64,000 nt of DNA from Ophiodon elongatus (lineage: Eukaryota; Chordata; Actinopteri; Perciformes; Hexagrammidae): NCBI GenBank assembly GCA_016806645.1, contig JACSYO010000066.1:1-64000 (forward strand), written 5' to 3'. The notes beneath the pieces are model-generated. The model saw only the letters and a list, made by a program, of their open reading frames with translations. It was not told the DNA's origin and made no database searches. A program made the position numbers and the translations under genes. Each line of letters begins with the position of its first letter. The first letter of the stretch is position 1. Below are positions 12,101 through 21,290 of the stretch, one piece after another.

Positions 12101-15100
12101 AGGTCTCAAGATCATACTGGCCGAATTTGAAGTCAATCGGGTTTAATCTCTAGGACGAGATCGTTCTGGTACAACGCCTGAAAATGATGAAAATTGATGA
12201 AATATTTTAAAAAAGCCAATATTGGGCGGATGAATGCATCGCCCCCTAGTGTTTGAAAATAATGAAAATCATAGGGTCAGTTAATGGAAGCGATGTGGAC
12301 ATATGCTACACATTTGGTGATGATAGGCCAAGTGATTTGGAAGTTAAGTGGATTGAAGTTGATTGGTCCATTTTGTTCTCAACACAATGAGATATCAACA
12401 AGATTTTCCTAACGTTTAAGGACATTGAACCAATAATGATCCACAGAACATTTTGTAAGAATCAGACCCAGCGTTTAGGAGGATTTTGAGAAAAAAGTGT
12501 TTTTCACAAAATTCAAAATGGCGGAAAATCTAAGTAGGCGGACCTTAGGGGTCTGATGACTTATTTGTAAGTTAGATGGAACCGGACATGTGTGCAAAAT
12601 TTCAAGTTAATCGGGCTTAGGGGGCAAAACATTGTAATTTTCAAACTCAAGGGGGCGCTGTCGAGTAATTTTGTCCGACTTTTTCCCGACACCCCAAAAA
12701 GCATGCAATTTTCACCACTTCTGGTTTGCGTACCAAATTTCAACATATGATGATTATCCCAAGCACCTTTTATTGCGATTCTATTGGCACGATAAGTATA
12801 ATAATAATAAACATAGCGATTACAATAGGTCCTCACGGACCGACTTCGTCGTCTGCTCGGGCCCTAATAAACATAGCGATTACAATAGGTCCTCACGGAC
12901 CAACTTCATCGGTTGCTCGGGCCCTAATAATAATAAACATTACGATTACGATAGGTTCTCTCGGACCGACTTCGTCGGTCGCTCGGGCCCTAATAATAAA
13001 CAATACAATTTCAATAGGTCCTCACGGACCGACTTCGTCAGCCGCTCGGGCCCTAATAAACAATACGATTTCAATAGGTCCTCACTGACCGACTTCGTCG
13101 GCTGCTTGGGCCCTAATAAATGATACGATTACAATAGGTCCTCTCGGACCGACTTCGTCGGTCTCTCGGGCCCTAATAAACGGAGCGATTACAATAGGTC
13201 CTCTCGGACCGACTTCGTCAGTCGCTCGGTTCCTAATAATAATAATTTCATTTTATATAGCGCTTTTCTGAGTACTCAAAGACGCTTTACATAGGGCAGA
13301 GACAAATAGAAAAAAAAACAAAAATAGAAAGACAAAGGAGCAAACAAACAAACAGAACAAGAAGCTGTGTGGAAAGAGTCATGTAGTGGAGGGTAAGGAG
13401 CAGGGTTAGCAGGAGAAGAGTCATGTAGTGGAGGGTTGGGAGCAGGGTTAGCAGGAGAAGAGTCATGTAGTGGAGGGTAGGGAGCAGGGGTTAGCAGAAG
13501 AAGAGTCATGTAGTGGGGGGTAGGGAGCAGGGTTAGCACGAGAAGAGTCATGTAGTGGAGGGTAGGGAGCAGGGGTTAGCAGGAGAAGAGTCATGTAGTG
13601 GAGGGTAGGGAGCAGGGTTAGCAGGAGAAGGCCAGTTTGAAGAGGTGGGTTTTGAGGGCTATCTTGAATGATGATAGGGTGGGAGCCTGACGGATGTGGA
13701 TGGGGAGGGCGTTCCAGAGGGGGGTGCAGCAGCTGAGAAGGCCCTGTCACCCCAGGTCCGGCGCTTGGACCTGATGGTCTTCAGAGTGATTGCACCGGCG
13801 GACCTGAGGCAACGGGTTGGGACGTGGAGGGGGACGAAGTCTGAAAGGTAGGGAGGGGCCAGGTTGTTTAGGGCTTTGTAGGTGGTGAGTAATATTTTAA
13901 AGTCTATCCTGTATTTGACCGGGAGCCAGTGGAGGTTGCGTAGGACCGGGGTGATGTGTTCAAAGCGGTGGGTGGAGGTGAGCAGTCGAGTGGCAGAGAG
14001 AGGGTGGGGTCGAGGATGATGCCGAGGTTGCGGACCTGGGTGGAGGGGGTGACGATGGAGCCATCAATGTTGAGAGAGAAGGTCTGGGCTGAGCGGGTGA
14101 GGGAGTTAGGGCCAATGATGAGTATTTCAGATTTATTGCAGTTGAGTTTGAGAAAGTTCTGTTGCATCCATGATTTTATATCAGTGAGACAGGAGGAGAG
14201 TGGAGTGGGTGACTGAGGTGATGGTCTTGGAGGAGAAGTAGAGTTGGGTGTCGTCAGCGTAGCAGTGGAAATCGAGACCATGACGACGGATATAGTAAGT
14301 TGCAGTCTTACACCCTTCTCTGCACTACCATTAGAGCAGTTACCCACCCAAAACTCTATGGAGACTGTGTCTTCCCCACGGCCACTTAAATGAATTAAAT
14401 CAAAAGTAAACAGAAGAGGAGTTGTACAAAATAACCTCATGAAAGTTAACACCACCAACGCAACAGTGCCACAAAATAGGATAATTAAATGTTGACTCTT
14501 AAATATCAGATCTTTGTCATCTAAAGCTGTATTAGTAAATGATTTAATATCAGACAATCACATCGATCTATTCTGTCTTACTGAAACCTGTCTGTGTCAT
14601 GAAGAATATGTCAGCCTAAATTAATCAACTCCTCCAAGTCACATTAATACTCACATTCCTCGAGGCACCGGCCGAGGAGGTGGAGAAGCAGCCATCTTTG
14701 ACTCAAGCCTATTAATAAACCCTAAACATAAATTAAACTACAACTCATTTGAAAGCCTTGTTCTTAGTCTTTCACATCCAACCTGGAAAACAATACAGCC
14801 AATTCTATTTGTTATAGTGTACCGGGCTCCAGGTCCGTATTCTGAATTTCTATCTGAATTTTCAGAGTTTTTATCAAGTTTAGTCCTTAAAACAGATAAA
14901 GTTATGATTGTAGGTGACTTTAATATTCATGTGGATGTTGATAATGATAGCCTTAGTACTGCGTATATCTCATTATTAGATTCAATCGGCTTCTGTCAGA
15001 GTGTACAGAAACCCACTCCCTGTTTTAACCACACCCTCGACCTTGTTCTTACATATGGTAATAAAATAGAACATTTAATAGTTTTTCTAGAGAACCCTCT

Positions 15101-18100
15101 TTTATCAGACCATTACCTAATAACTTCCGAGTTTATGCTACCGGAGTGTACACCGTTAGGCAAAAGTTTCCACACCAGATGTCTATCTGACAGTGCTGTA
15201 GCTAAATTTAAAGAAGCGATTCCATCTGTATTTAATTTAATACCATGTCTCAATATAACAGAGGACTCCTGTACTAACTTTAGTGCGTTCCAAATTGATC
15301 ATCTAGTCGATAGTGCTACAGGCTCACTGAGACTGACTCTAGACTCTATAGCTCCTCTAAAAAAGAAGATAATAAAACAGAGGAGGTTCGCTCCATGGTA
15401 TAACCCTCAAACCCGCAAAATAAAACAAACATTGCAAAAGTTTGAAAGGATATGGCGTTCCACCAATTTAGAAGAATCTGGGTTAGTTTGGCGAGATAGT
15501 CTTAAAACATATAAGAAGGCCCTCCGTAATGCCAGAGCAGCCTATTACTCATCAATAATAGAGAAAAATAAGAACAACCCCAGGTTTCTCTTCAGCACTG
15601 TAGCCAGGCTGACAGAGTCACAGCTCTGTTGAGCCGTGTATTCCTATAGACCTCAGAAGTAATGACTTCATGAGCTTCTTCAATGATAAAATTCTTACTA
15701 TTAGAGACAAGATTAATAATCTCTTGCCCTCAACCAGTACCGATCTATCCTCAAATATAGAGTAACCTTAGAAACAGCTGTAATCCTTAATATATATTTA
15801 AATAGCTTTTCTCCCATCGACCTAGAACAATTGACTTCAACAATTTCTACTTCTAAACCTTCTAACTGTCTCTTAGACCCCATCTTGACAAGGCTGCTTC
15901 AAGAAGTTTTACCTTTAGTTAGCACCTCTTTACTAGATATTATCAATCTGTCTTTAGTAACAGGCCATGTACTACAGTCCTTCAAAGTATTACCTTTAGC
16001 TAGTATCTCTACTAGATATTGTCAATCTGTATTTACTAACGGGCCATGTAACACAGTCTTTTAAAGTAGCTGTAATTAAACCTCTTCTTAAGAACCCCAC
16101 TCTTGATCCAGAGGTGTTGGCTAACTATAGACCGATCTCTAACCTTCCCTTCCTCTCTAATATCCTTGAGAAAGTAGTCGCAAATCAGTTATGTGACTTT
16201 CTACAAAACAATAGTTTATTCGAGGATTTTCAGTCAGGATTTAGAAAACACCACAGCGCAGAGACAGCACTGGTGAAAATTACTAATGACCTTCTAATTG
16301 CATCAGATAAAGGACTTGTCTCTGTCCTTGTCTTGTTAGACCTTAGTGCTGCATTCGACACCATTGACCATCACATTACAGAGATTAGAACATTTGATTG
16401 GCATTAAAGGCACCGCACTAAGCTGGTTTAAATCCTATTTATCAGATCGATCTCAGTTTGTAAACGATGAAACCTTGATTACCACCAACATCAGTCATGG
16501 AGTTCCACAAGGTTCTGTGCTTGGACCAAATTTATTCACCTTATATATGCTTCCTTTGGGCAATATTATCAGAAAACACTCCATAAACTTTGTTATGCAG
16601 ATGATAATTAATTATATCTATTGATCAAGCCAGATGAAACAAACCAGTTTTCTAAACTTCAAGCATGTCTTAAAGATATAAAAACAATGACCTGCAACTT
16701 CCTGATGTTAAACTCAGACTAAACTGAAGTTAATTTACTAGGCCAGGAACACCTCCGAAATCAATAATCTAATGATATACAGTAGTTTCTCTTGATGGCA
16801 TTGTCCTGGCATCCAGCACCACCATAAAGAATCTCAGAGTTATCTTTGATCAAGACTTGTCCTTTAACTCTCACGTAAAACAAATCTCAAGGACTGCCTT
16901 TTTCACCTACGTAACATATAAATAATCAGACACATCCTGTCTCAAAGTGATGTAGAAAAATAAGTTAACATATTTGTTACTTCTAGACTAGACTACTCCA
17001 ATTCCTTATTAACAGGCTGCTCTAATAAGTCTCTTAAATCTCTCCAGTTGATACAGAATGCTGCAGCTGGTGTACTAACAAAAACTAAGAAGAAAAAGAA
17101 AAAGAAAGAAAGTATTAGCTTCTCTGCACTGGCTCCCTGTAAAATCCAGAATCACATTTAAAATCCTTCTCCTCACCTACAAATCCTTAATTGGTGAGAC
17201 ACCATCATATCTTAAGGATCTCATAGTACCATATTACCCCACTAGAGAGCTCATAGTATCATATTACCCAACTAGAGAATTTATAGTACCATATTACCCT
17301 ACTAGAGAGCTTATAGTACCATATTACCCCACTAGAGAGTTTATAGTACCATATTACCCCACTAGAGATCTTATAGTACCATATTACCCCACTAGAGAGC
17401 TTATAGTACCATATTACCCCACTAGAGAGCTTATAGTACCATATTACACCACTAGAGAGCTTATAGTACCATATTACCCAACTAAAAAGTTTACAGTACC
17501 ACATTACCCCACTAGAGAGCTGCACTCATTGAATGGCTGTGGTTTCTAGACTCTTAAAAAGTAGGATGGGAGCCAGAGCCTTCAGTTATCAAGCTCCTCT
17601 TCTATGGAACCAGCTTCTACTTTCAGTCCGGGGGGCAGACACAGTCACCACATTTAAGAGTAGATTTCAGACTTTTCTCTTTGATAGCGCTTATAGTTAG
17701 GGCTGGCTCTGGTTTATAGTTAGGGCTGCTTTACATGGATCGTGGTTATATCAGGACCCTGATCCTGCGTCCTGCTGTGGTCCTGCCTACCACCTACTGC
17801 TATTATCATTGTTATTAATAGTTGCATTGCTATTAGTATTGCCAATACCAATATTTTGGTAGTTGTAACTTTTTCATCATGACTACTACTCTCATTATAT
17901 GAATCATTTCTGTCATATACATTGAATGTGTTGTAACTCTGTTATGCTGTTCATTCTGTACACATGACAGCTATTGTACTTCTGTCCATCCTGATAGAGG
18001 ATCCTCCTCTGTTGCTCTCCTGAAGGTTTCTTCCCTATTTCTCCCTGTTAAAGGGTTTTTGGGGGAGTTTTTCCTGTTTTGATGTGAGGGTCACAGGTCA

Positions 18101-19245
18101 GAGGATGTTATATGTGTACAGATTGTAAAGCCCTCTGAGGAAATTTTTTCATTTTTGATTTTGGGCTATACAAAATAAATTGAATTGAATTGAATATACA
18201 GTATCACAAAACATAATATTGCAAAGTGTATTGATATTTTTTTACACCCCAACTGAAAACCTCACATTGGCATGTGTTATGCCACTTTGTCTTGATTAGA
18301 CTGTATGTGACAGAGAGACAGGGGGAGATAGCAGGCAACAAACATTCTCAGCCACTGGATTTGCTAAGATTCTTTTGTTTTTAAAATGATTTTTAACTTC
18401 CTTTCATTTTTTTCTCTCCTGTTGTGAGTAGAAGATGCACAGACTATTGGATGAGCAGTCTCTGCTCTGCTCTCAACTCAAAGTCTTTTTGCCTGGACGG
18501 AGGCCCACGTCGTTGAGCCCCGCCTCCAACAGGACCGTAGCTACTCAGTGCTGTCTGCTACCAGTGATCCCTCCAGCTGACGAGCAGCGTGGTCCCGCCT
18601 CCTCCTGGAGCACCTGGAATGTGGACTCCCTCAGACAGTCACCTCCTGAATCAAAGTGCATCTGTGAGGACCCAGGCTGTTCTCCCACTAAGGCGGACAA
18701 GCTGGACATGATGGGTTTCCTCCAGAGAGTAAGAACAAGCTGCAGGGAAACAAGTAGAGAGTGAGGAATCATCTTCTGTGTAGTTTATTCAATGTAAAAT
18801 CGTTCTTGTTTAATTTGATATTATTTAGTAAACTGGTGTCATCTCACAGACAGGTTTTCCCACAATGCCTCAGCGTGTCAGTGTGTATTGTATGACGCTG
18901 TAGGCAGTCAGCCAAACAATGAATCTTTACTGTCACTCAGATCATTTACAGACTGTGAAAATGACACTGTATACTATGCTGAGGGTCACATTCAAGCATC
19001 AAAAGCAAATGGAATGGCAGTTAACATATGCAGGCTAACTACAAAATGTTTCGCTGGTGAGTGCAGTGTCTCGTGAATATCATGCCAGATGGTAGCTACT
19101 ATATACACTTTATAGATAATTGATACACTAGACATATCATTTTACATGAGATCTCATGTATTTGAAATCATTCTTTCTAAATGTTGTGTTTCCTGTTTTG
19201 CAGTTGAAGGAGTCTTTGCATCATTCTGTGAACACAGACTCATAG
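5248..19245 (+). CDS. itprid1: itprid1-like gene, 3' part (4 exons)
   Basis: Four exons (5248-5375, 9196-9307, 18432-18728, 19204-19245) join in phase into 579 bases: 192 residues and a TAG stop. The first two exons encode a charged heptad-like coiled coil (starting YSLDELEEMMLCLQQFRSVL, later DVEELRRAVKQEAGELEMQL). A Ser/Pro-rich segment follows, ending in an MMGFLQRLKESLHHSVNTDS tail. The protein is probably the C-terminus of ITPRID1 (CCDC129), a family that binds IP3 receptors through an N-terminal domain outside this window. The name rests mainly on position, directly upstream of ppp1r17 and pde1c on the + strand as in human, and on the coiled-coil tail. ITPRID2-like is the alternative. 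Introns are large and full of transposons. Confidence 0.62.
5376..6540. other. itprid1-like intron, nothing else recognised
   Basis: Non-coding. Short frames such as 5697-5948 on the - strand have no family resemblance or splice support. Confidence 0.5.
6540..8090 (+). mobile_element. Degenerate L2-type LINE
   Basis: Conceptual translation with many frameshifts shows the RT entry block (YRPISNIPVLNNILEKLVYI near 6945-7005), a FQSGFQANHSPKTALVKVVND block near 7050-7110, and a remnant of the YADDTQLYI catalytic box near 7262-7290 with the second Asp lost to Asn. Mutation load is far higher than in the other L2 copies here, so this is the oldest insertion of that type. The 3' end is a gattgattaattgattc tail near 8070-8090. 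Confidence 0.7.
8430..8660 (-). mobile_element. tRNA-type SINE-like repeat, minus orientation
   Basis: Contains the segments tcacccattcatacactgat and aagtgtcttgcccaaggaca. Both recur at 21080-21290 and 59480-59640, and in complement at 25980 and 48525, where a tRNA-like head with A and B boxes is visible. Ends are diffuse. Confidence 0.6.
8660..9102. other. itprid1-like intron
   Basis: No exon or recognisable element. Contains two short repeated phrases (ttgttgcctaa(g/a)cctaa) of unknown origin. Confidence 0.5.
9103..9193. repeat. (TG)n microsatellite abutting a splice acceptor
   Basis: About 45 uninterrupted TG units running directly into the acceptor tag at 9193-9195 of the next itprid1-like exon. 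The usual polypyrimidine tract is replaced by alternating TG. See findings. Confidence 0.97.
9196..9307 (+). CDS. itprid1: itprid1-like exon b (coiled coil)
   Basis: 112 bases: one base completing the Arg codon, then 37 codons (begins ETVRDVEELRR, ends DYYDDSLKM). Donor aaaatg|gtaaca. Because 112 is not divisible by 3, skipping this exon would shift the frame. Confidence 0.72.
9308..9892. other. itprid1-like intron
   Basis: No coding or repeat signal apart from a 26-bp direct duplication (containing tgtcctattgatggcactag) at 9740-9791 and a short (TAA)n just before the next repeat. Confidence 0.5.
9990..10262 (+). repeat. Tandem duplication, about 137-bp unit
   Basis: Two adjacent near-identical copies starting cagacactgcgtaagcggct, within the long repeat. 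Few differences separate them, so the duplication is younger than the other internal repeats. Confidence 0.8.
12797..13235 (+). repeat. Hairpin minisatellite (about 7 units)
   Basis: Units of roughly 55-65 bp: an AT-rich (aataataaacat) segment, gcgattacaataggtcc, then gaccgacttcgtcggtc, then gctcgggccctaataa. Within each unit gaccgac/gtcggtc forms a 7-bp stem around ttc, and ggtcc/ggacc forms a second small stem. Substitutions differ between units, for example gtctgc versus gtcggt. Confidence 0.85.
13240..14296 (-). mobile_element. LINE 3' half (L2-like), minus orientation, broken
   Basis: Read on the - strand, 14296 to about 13900 gives the end of a reverse transcriptase: a YADDTQLYF box near 14270-14245, then NFLKLNCNKSEILIIGP, then an RNLGIILDPTLS block. 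Frameshifts follow, then a THLFKLAF-type C-terminus near 13640. The 3' UTR ends in a gcgctatataaaatgaaatt-type tail at 13262-13243. It differs from the L2 copies elsewhere in the window and sits head to head with one of them. Confidence 0.7.
13377..13630. repeat. 42-bp minisatellite (about 6 units)
   Basis: Unit begins agtcatgtagtggagggtag and continues to a gttagcaggagaag end. Six copies with single-base differences lie inside the 3' part of the minus-strand LINE, downstream of its coding end. Confidence 0.85.
14297..18195 (+). mobile_element. L2/Maui-type LINE, near full length, inactivated
   Basis: Order: leader; endonuclease domain in 14480-15170, with the metal-site block VMIVGDFNIHVDVDNDS at 14905-14955 and SDHYLITSEF at 15106-15135; reverse transcriptase from 16080 (NYRPISNLPFLSNILEKVV), with VPQGSVLGP at 16502-16528; a damaged catalytic box near 16590, where the YADD frame is lost; a C-terminal domain with a tandem expansion at 17221-17520; and a 3' UTR ending in aataaattgaattgaattga. 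Stops and frameshifts break both domains. The full copy is about 3.9 kb, and its 5' end abuts the minus-strand LINE. Confidence 0.85.
17221..17520 (+). repeat. 30-bp in-frame minisatellite inside the L2 ORF (10 units)
   Basis: Ten 30-bp units (catagtaccatattacccca plus ctagagagct) occupy 300 bp. Each encodes LIVPYYPTRE or a variant, a motif present once in the L2 copies at 32950 and 52390. See findings. Confidence 0.92.
18432..18728 (+). CDS. itprid1: itprid1-like exon c
   Basis: Acceptor tgttgtgagtag, donor cagaga|gtaaga. 99 codons, phase 0 at both ends. Starts KMHRLLDEQSLLCSQLKVFL, continuing the coiled coil, then Ser/Pro-rich, ending DKLDMMGFLQR. If the donor is not used the frame reads on to a stop at 18762-18764, giving a different 12-residue tail. 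Splicing to 19204 is preferred because both sites are strong. Confidence 0.7.
18729..19203. other. Last itprid1-like intron
   Basis: A 475-bp intron with no transposon signature. The frame 18888-19076 has no family resemblance. Confidence 0.6.
19204..19245 (+). CDS. itprid1: itprid1-like last coding exon
   Basis: Acceptor tttcctgttttgcag. Codes LKESLHHSVNTDS and a TAG stop at 19243-19245. AATAAA begins two bases after the stop (19247-19252). A possible further donor (aaaag|gtgagt) lies just beyond, so a spliced 3' UTR is possible. Confidence 0.62.
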   Translation: MKESLHHSVNTDS

Positions 19246-19611
19246 GAATAAAAGGTGAGTTTTTGACATGAATCATTTCTCATTGTTGAAGTCTACTCTT
19301 GATTCAATGGGCAACTATTTTCTTCATAAAGGAATGCCAGATAATTAAACCCAGCCGTGACGAAGGGCTTTATAGTTTACCTAACTTAATACATATAAAA
19401 ATATCTAGTCTACCTATATCTGACACAAGGGAGTACTCCAGTACTACGTAAGCTCTGAATAGGTTCACAACTAACACTCTAAACGCTAATGCACAAAGAC
19501 AGAGAGATGCATATGCAAGTATGATTTTCTTTGTGTGTTAGAATTATAAAACTGTGGGTACACATGGGAATCTCTCTTTTGTGAGGTGGAGAATGTAAAC
19601 CTTAAGTCGAC
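19246..19611. other. Intergenic sequence after itprid1
   Basis: No coding or repeat signal recognised. Confidence 0.5.
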
Positions 19612-19953
19612 ATTGTCACGGCTTGGAGGAACAAAGACAGCAGGACCCAAATGCAGACTCGCAACACGGTAGTGAAGTGAAAAAACAAGGACTTTACTTA
19701 ATCAACGTTAGCAAACAGACACGGAGAACTGACGAGGAAAACAGTCGAGGGAAACAGGCAAAGAGAACAGACGAACCGACCAGGAGTGACAAACCAACCG
19801 GGTTTAAATACACAGAGGAGGTGCAGGTGATCAGACACAGGATTCAATTTAGAACAGGAGACAATCAAGAAGGCAGGAAGTGAAGTGACACGATGAAACA
19901 CGAGACTGGGAACCTTCAAAGTAAAACAGGAAGCCCACACTGTGACAGTCATG
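19612..19953. mobile_element. Probable short DNA-transposon-derived repeat
   Basis: About 340 bp bounded by tgtcacggcttgg and cacactgtgacag, so TGTCAC/GTGACA termini are inverted. The sequence resembles a common fish dispersed repeat (aggacccaaatgcagactcg). No clear target duplication was found. Low confidence on the class. Confidence 0.45.
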
Positions 19954-20186
19954 TATTAGCATAAAACATCCACACACCTCACCCTGACTAGTCTTGACAC
20001 CCATTGGTTTGTGGACTCTGGTTTTGATGCCCCGAGTTCGGCCTTTTATCTGTTTCCATCTTGATTTTGGTCAAAACACGTCTTGGTGAGTCTTCCACTG
20101 TTCCAACAATCAGTAACTCTGGTTTGGTCAAAATAAATTCTTAATTCACAGAGTAAAATGTAGAAAAATGTCAACTCCAGGGTCGA

Positions 20187-20190
20187 CCTG

Positions 20191-20221
<31 letters not shown>

Positions 20222-20222
20222 G

Positions 20223-20266
<44 letters not shown>
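20187..20266. repeat. (AT)n microsatellite
   Basis: Alternating TA with ATACACATGTATGTGTAT interruptions. It forms the loop of the surrounding inverted repeat. Confidence 0.9.
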
Positions 20267-20270
<4 letters not shown>

Positions 20271-20274
20271 CATG

Positions 20275-20988
20275 CAGTAGCGGGCCGTCAGGGCCAGCAA
20301 GGCCATCTCTGCTGGCCTAAACATCATCAGAATATAAATTTAATTTATTAAATTATTCCTCATAGTCTATTCTCTTCATTTCATAGCTTTTCTCTTGGTT
20401 GCGCTGCTTCCAGCTTCAGGTGGAGAGCGGAGGGCTGGCCTTTACGTTAGAGCTTTTATCCAATCAGATTCCAGCCGTCATGTGTTGCTAGGGAACAAGA
20501 ACTCTGCCCTGAGGCCTTCAGAATCAACAGTGCTGGCGTCTGTAGCTTAAAGCTAACGGAATCTAAACTGTGGTGTTAACAAATCACATTTCGAGTTGGC
20601 GACACCGGGGCCAGCATGCAGGCGTACGATGACGTCAGCACGGGCACGTCTTTTGATTGGATGCGCACTGGTGAGAGGCGGAGCTAGCAACCTGAACCTG
20701 ATCCTGAACGAGCTAGCGGTAACTCGTGTAGATAGATATAGAAGCGTTGTTTTTGTGTTATTGTTTTAACCCACAATGGCTGATGGAGGAGAAGAGATAG
20801 ATTTGGTCGCAGAAATACAAACAACGCCATTTTCAAGACGGACTACACTATGTTAAGGTGATGCAAAAAAATGTATAGTTTCTAGAGCCGTGGCGTCATA
20901 ATGATGGTATTAAGAGGTGGATTCATCCAGGGAGGACTGTGGAGGACAGACCTGAAGGCCTAGGTGTGAAATGCACGGCCCTCTACTG
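20275..20988 (+). mobile_element. hAT-family non-autonomous transposon, 714 bp
   Basis: Termini CAGTAGCGGGCCGT and ACGGCCCTCTACTG are inverted. It is flanked by a perfect 8-bp duplication CATACATG (20267-20274 and 20989-20996), the length typical of hAT. Inside, ATG at 20776 opens a 26-codon frame (MADGGEEIDLVAEIQTTPFS, then RRTTLC and a stop) resembling the start of TTF/ZMYM-type hAT transposases. This is therefore an internally deleted derivative of an autonomous element. Clean ends suggest a young insertion. Confidence 0.88.
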
Positions 20989-21079
20989 CATACATGTGTG
21001 TATATATAAACAGCATGGAGAGTTGACATTTTTCTACATTTTACTCTGTGAATTAAGAATTTATTTTGACCAAATATTT

Positions 21080-21290
21080 GAGGGTTTTCCGCCCCTTCAA
21101 AGCACTTTAACGCTACATGCCCTCATTCACCCATTCATACACTGATGGGAGGGGCTACCATGCAAGGTGCCACCTGCCCTTCATCACTAATCCTTCTTTC
21201 CCGTTCACACACCACAGACACACAGCCTACAGGAGCCATTTGGGGTTAAGTGTCTTGCCCAAGGACACATTGACATGGACTTGAACAACT
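21080..21290 (-). mobile_element. tRNA-type SINE-like repeat, minus orientation
   Basis: Shares cattcacccattcatacact and aagtgtcttgcccaaggaca with the copies at 8430 and 59480. Begins directly after the right arm of the inverted repeat. Confidence 0.6.

Larger units (their letters stand above)
9893..13240 (+). repeat. Long non-coding interspersed repeat with terminal hairpin array
   Basis: About 3.35 kb with no coding potential. The 5' terminus is aattaaagctgcgagcagcg. The interior consists of diverged internal duplications: a block with cagacactgcgtaagcggct at about 9990 and again about 137 bp later, and a block with gaagtggatctgat plus caaaatggcc at about 10443, 10625 and 11118. It also has many gggggcgctat / taggtggcgctatgac phrases. 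The 3' end is a tandem array (12797-13235). The same family occurs as a 5' scrap at 4804 and reversed at 60236-61935. I cannot place it in a known transposon class. Confidence 0.75.
20124..21076. repeat. Long inverted repeat interrupted by a hAT insertion
   Basis: The left arm (20124-20178, containing cagagtaaaatgtagaaaaa) is nearly a perfect reverse complement of the right arm (21019-21076, containing tttttctacattttactctg). Before the insertion at 20275 the arms would have been separated only by about 110 bp of mainly (AT)n, making a large hairpin. Confidence 0.85.

Noticed and set aside
12671..13123. 150-codon frame with a repeating NRSSRTDFVG motif
   Set aside because: It is the translation of the hairpin minisatellite. 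Other frames are equally open and the unit spacing varies, so it is not a repeat protein.
13904..14557. 217-codon minus-strand frame as a host gene
   Set aside because: Its C-terminal half is a LINE reverse transcriptase tail and its N-terminal half runs antisense through the neighbouring L2 leader; a chance fusion.
17221..17520. CRISPR-like array
   Set aside because: There are no spacers: units are directly adjacent, and the array sits in a LINE ORF of a vertebrate genome. The same applies to 40378-40666.
19623..19883. Charged 86-codon open frame
   Set aside because: Lies wholly inside a dispersed repeat and shows no protein family features.
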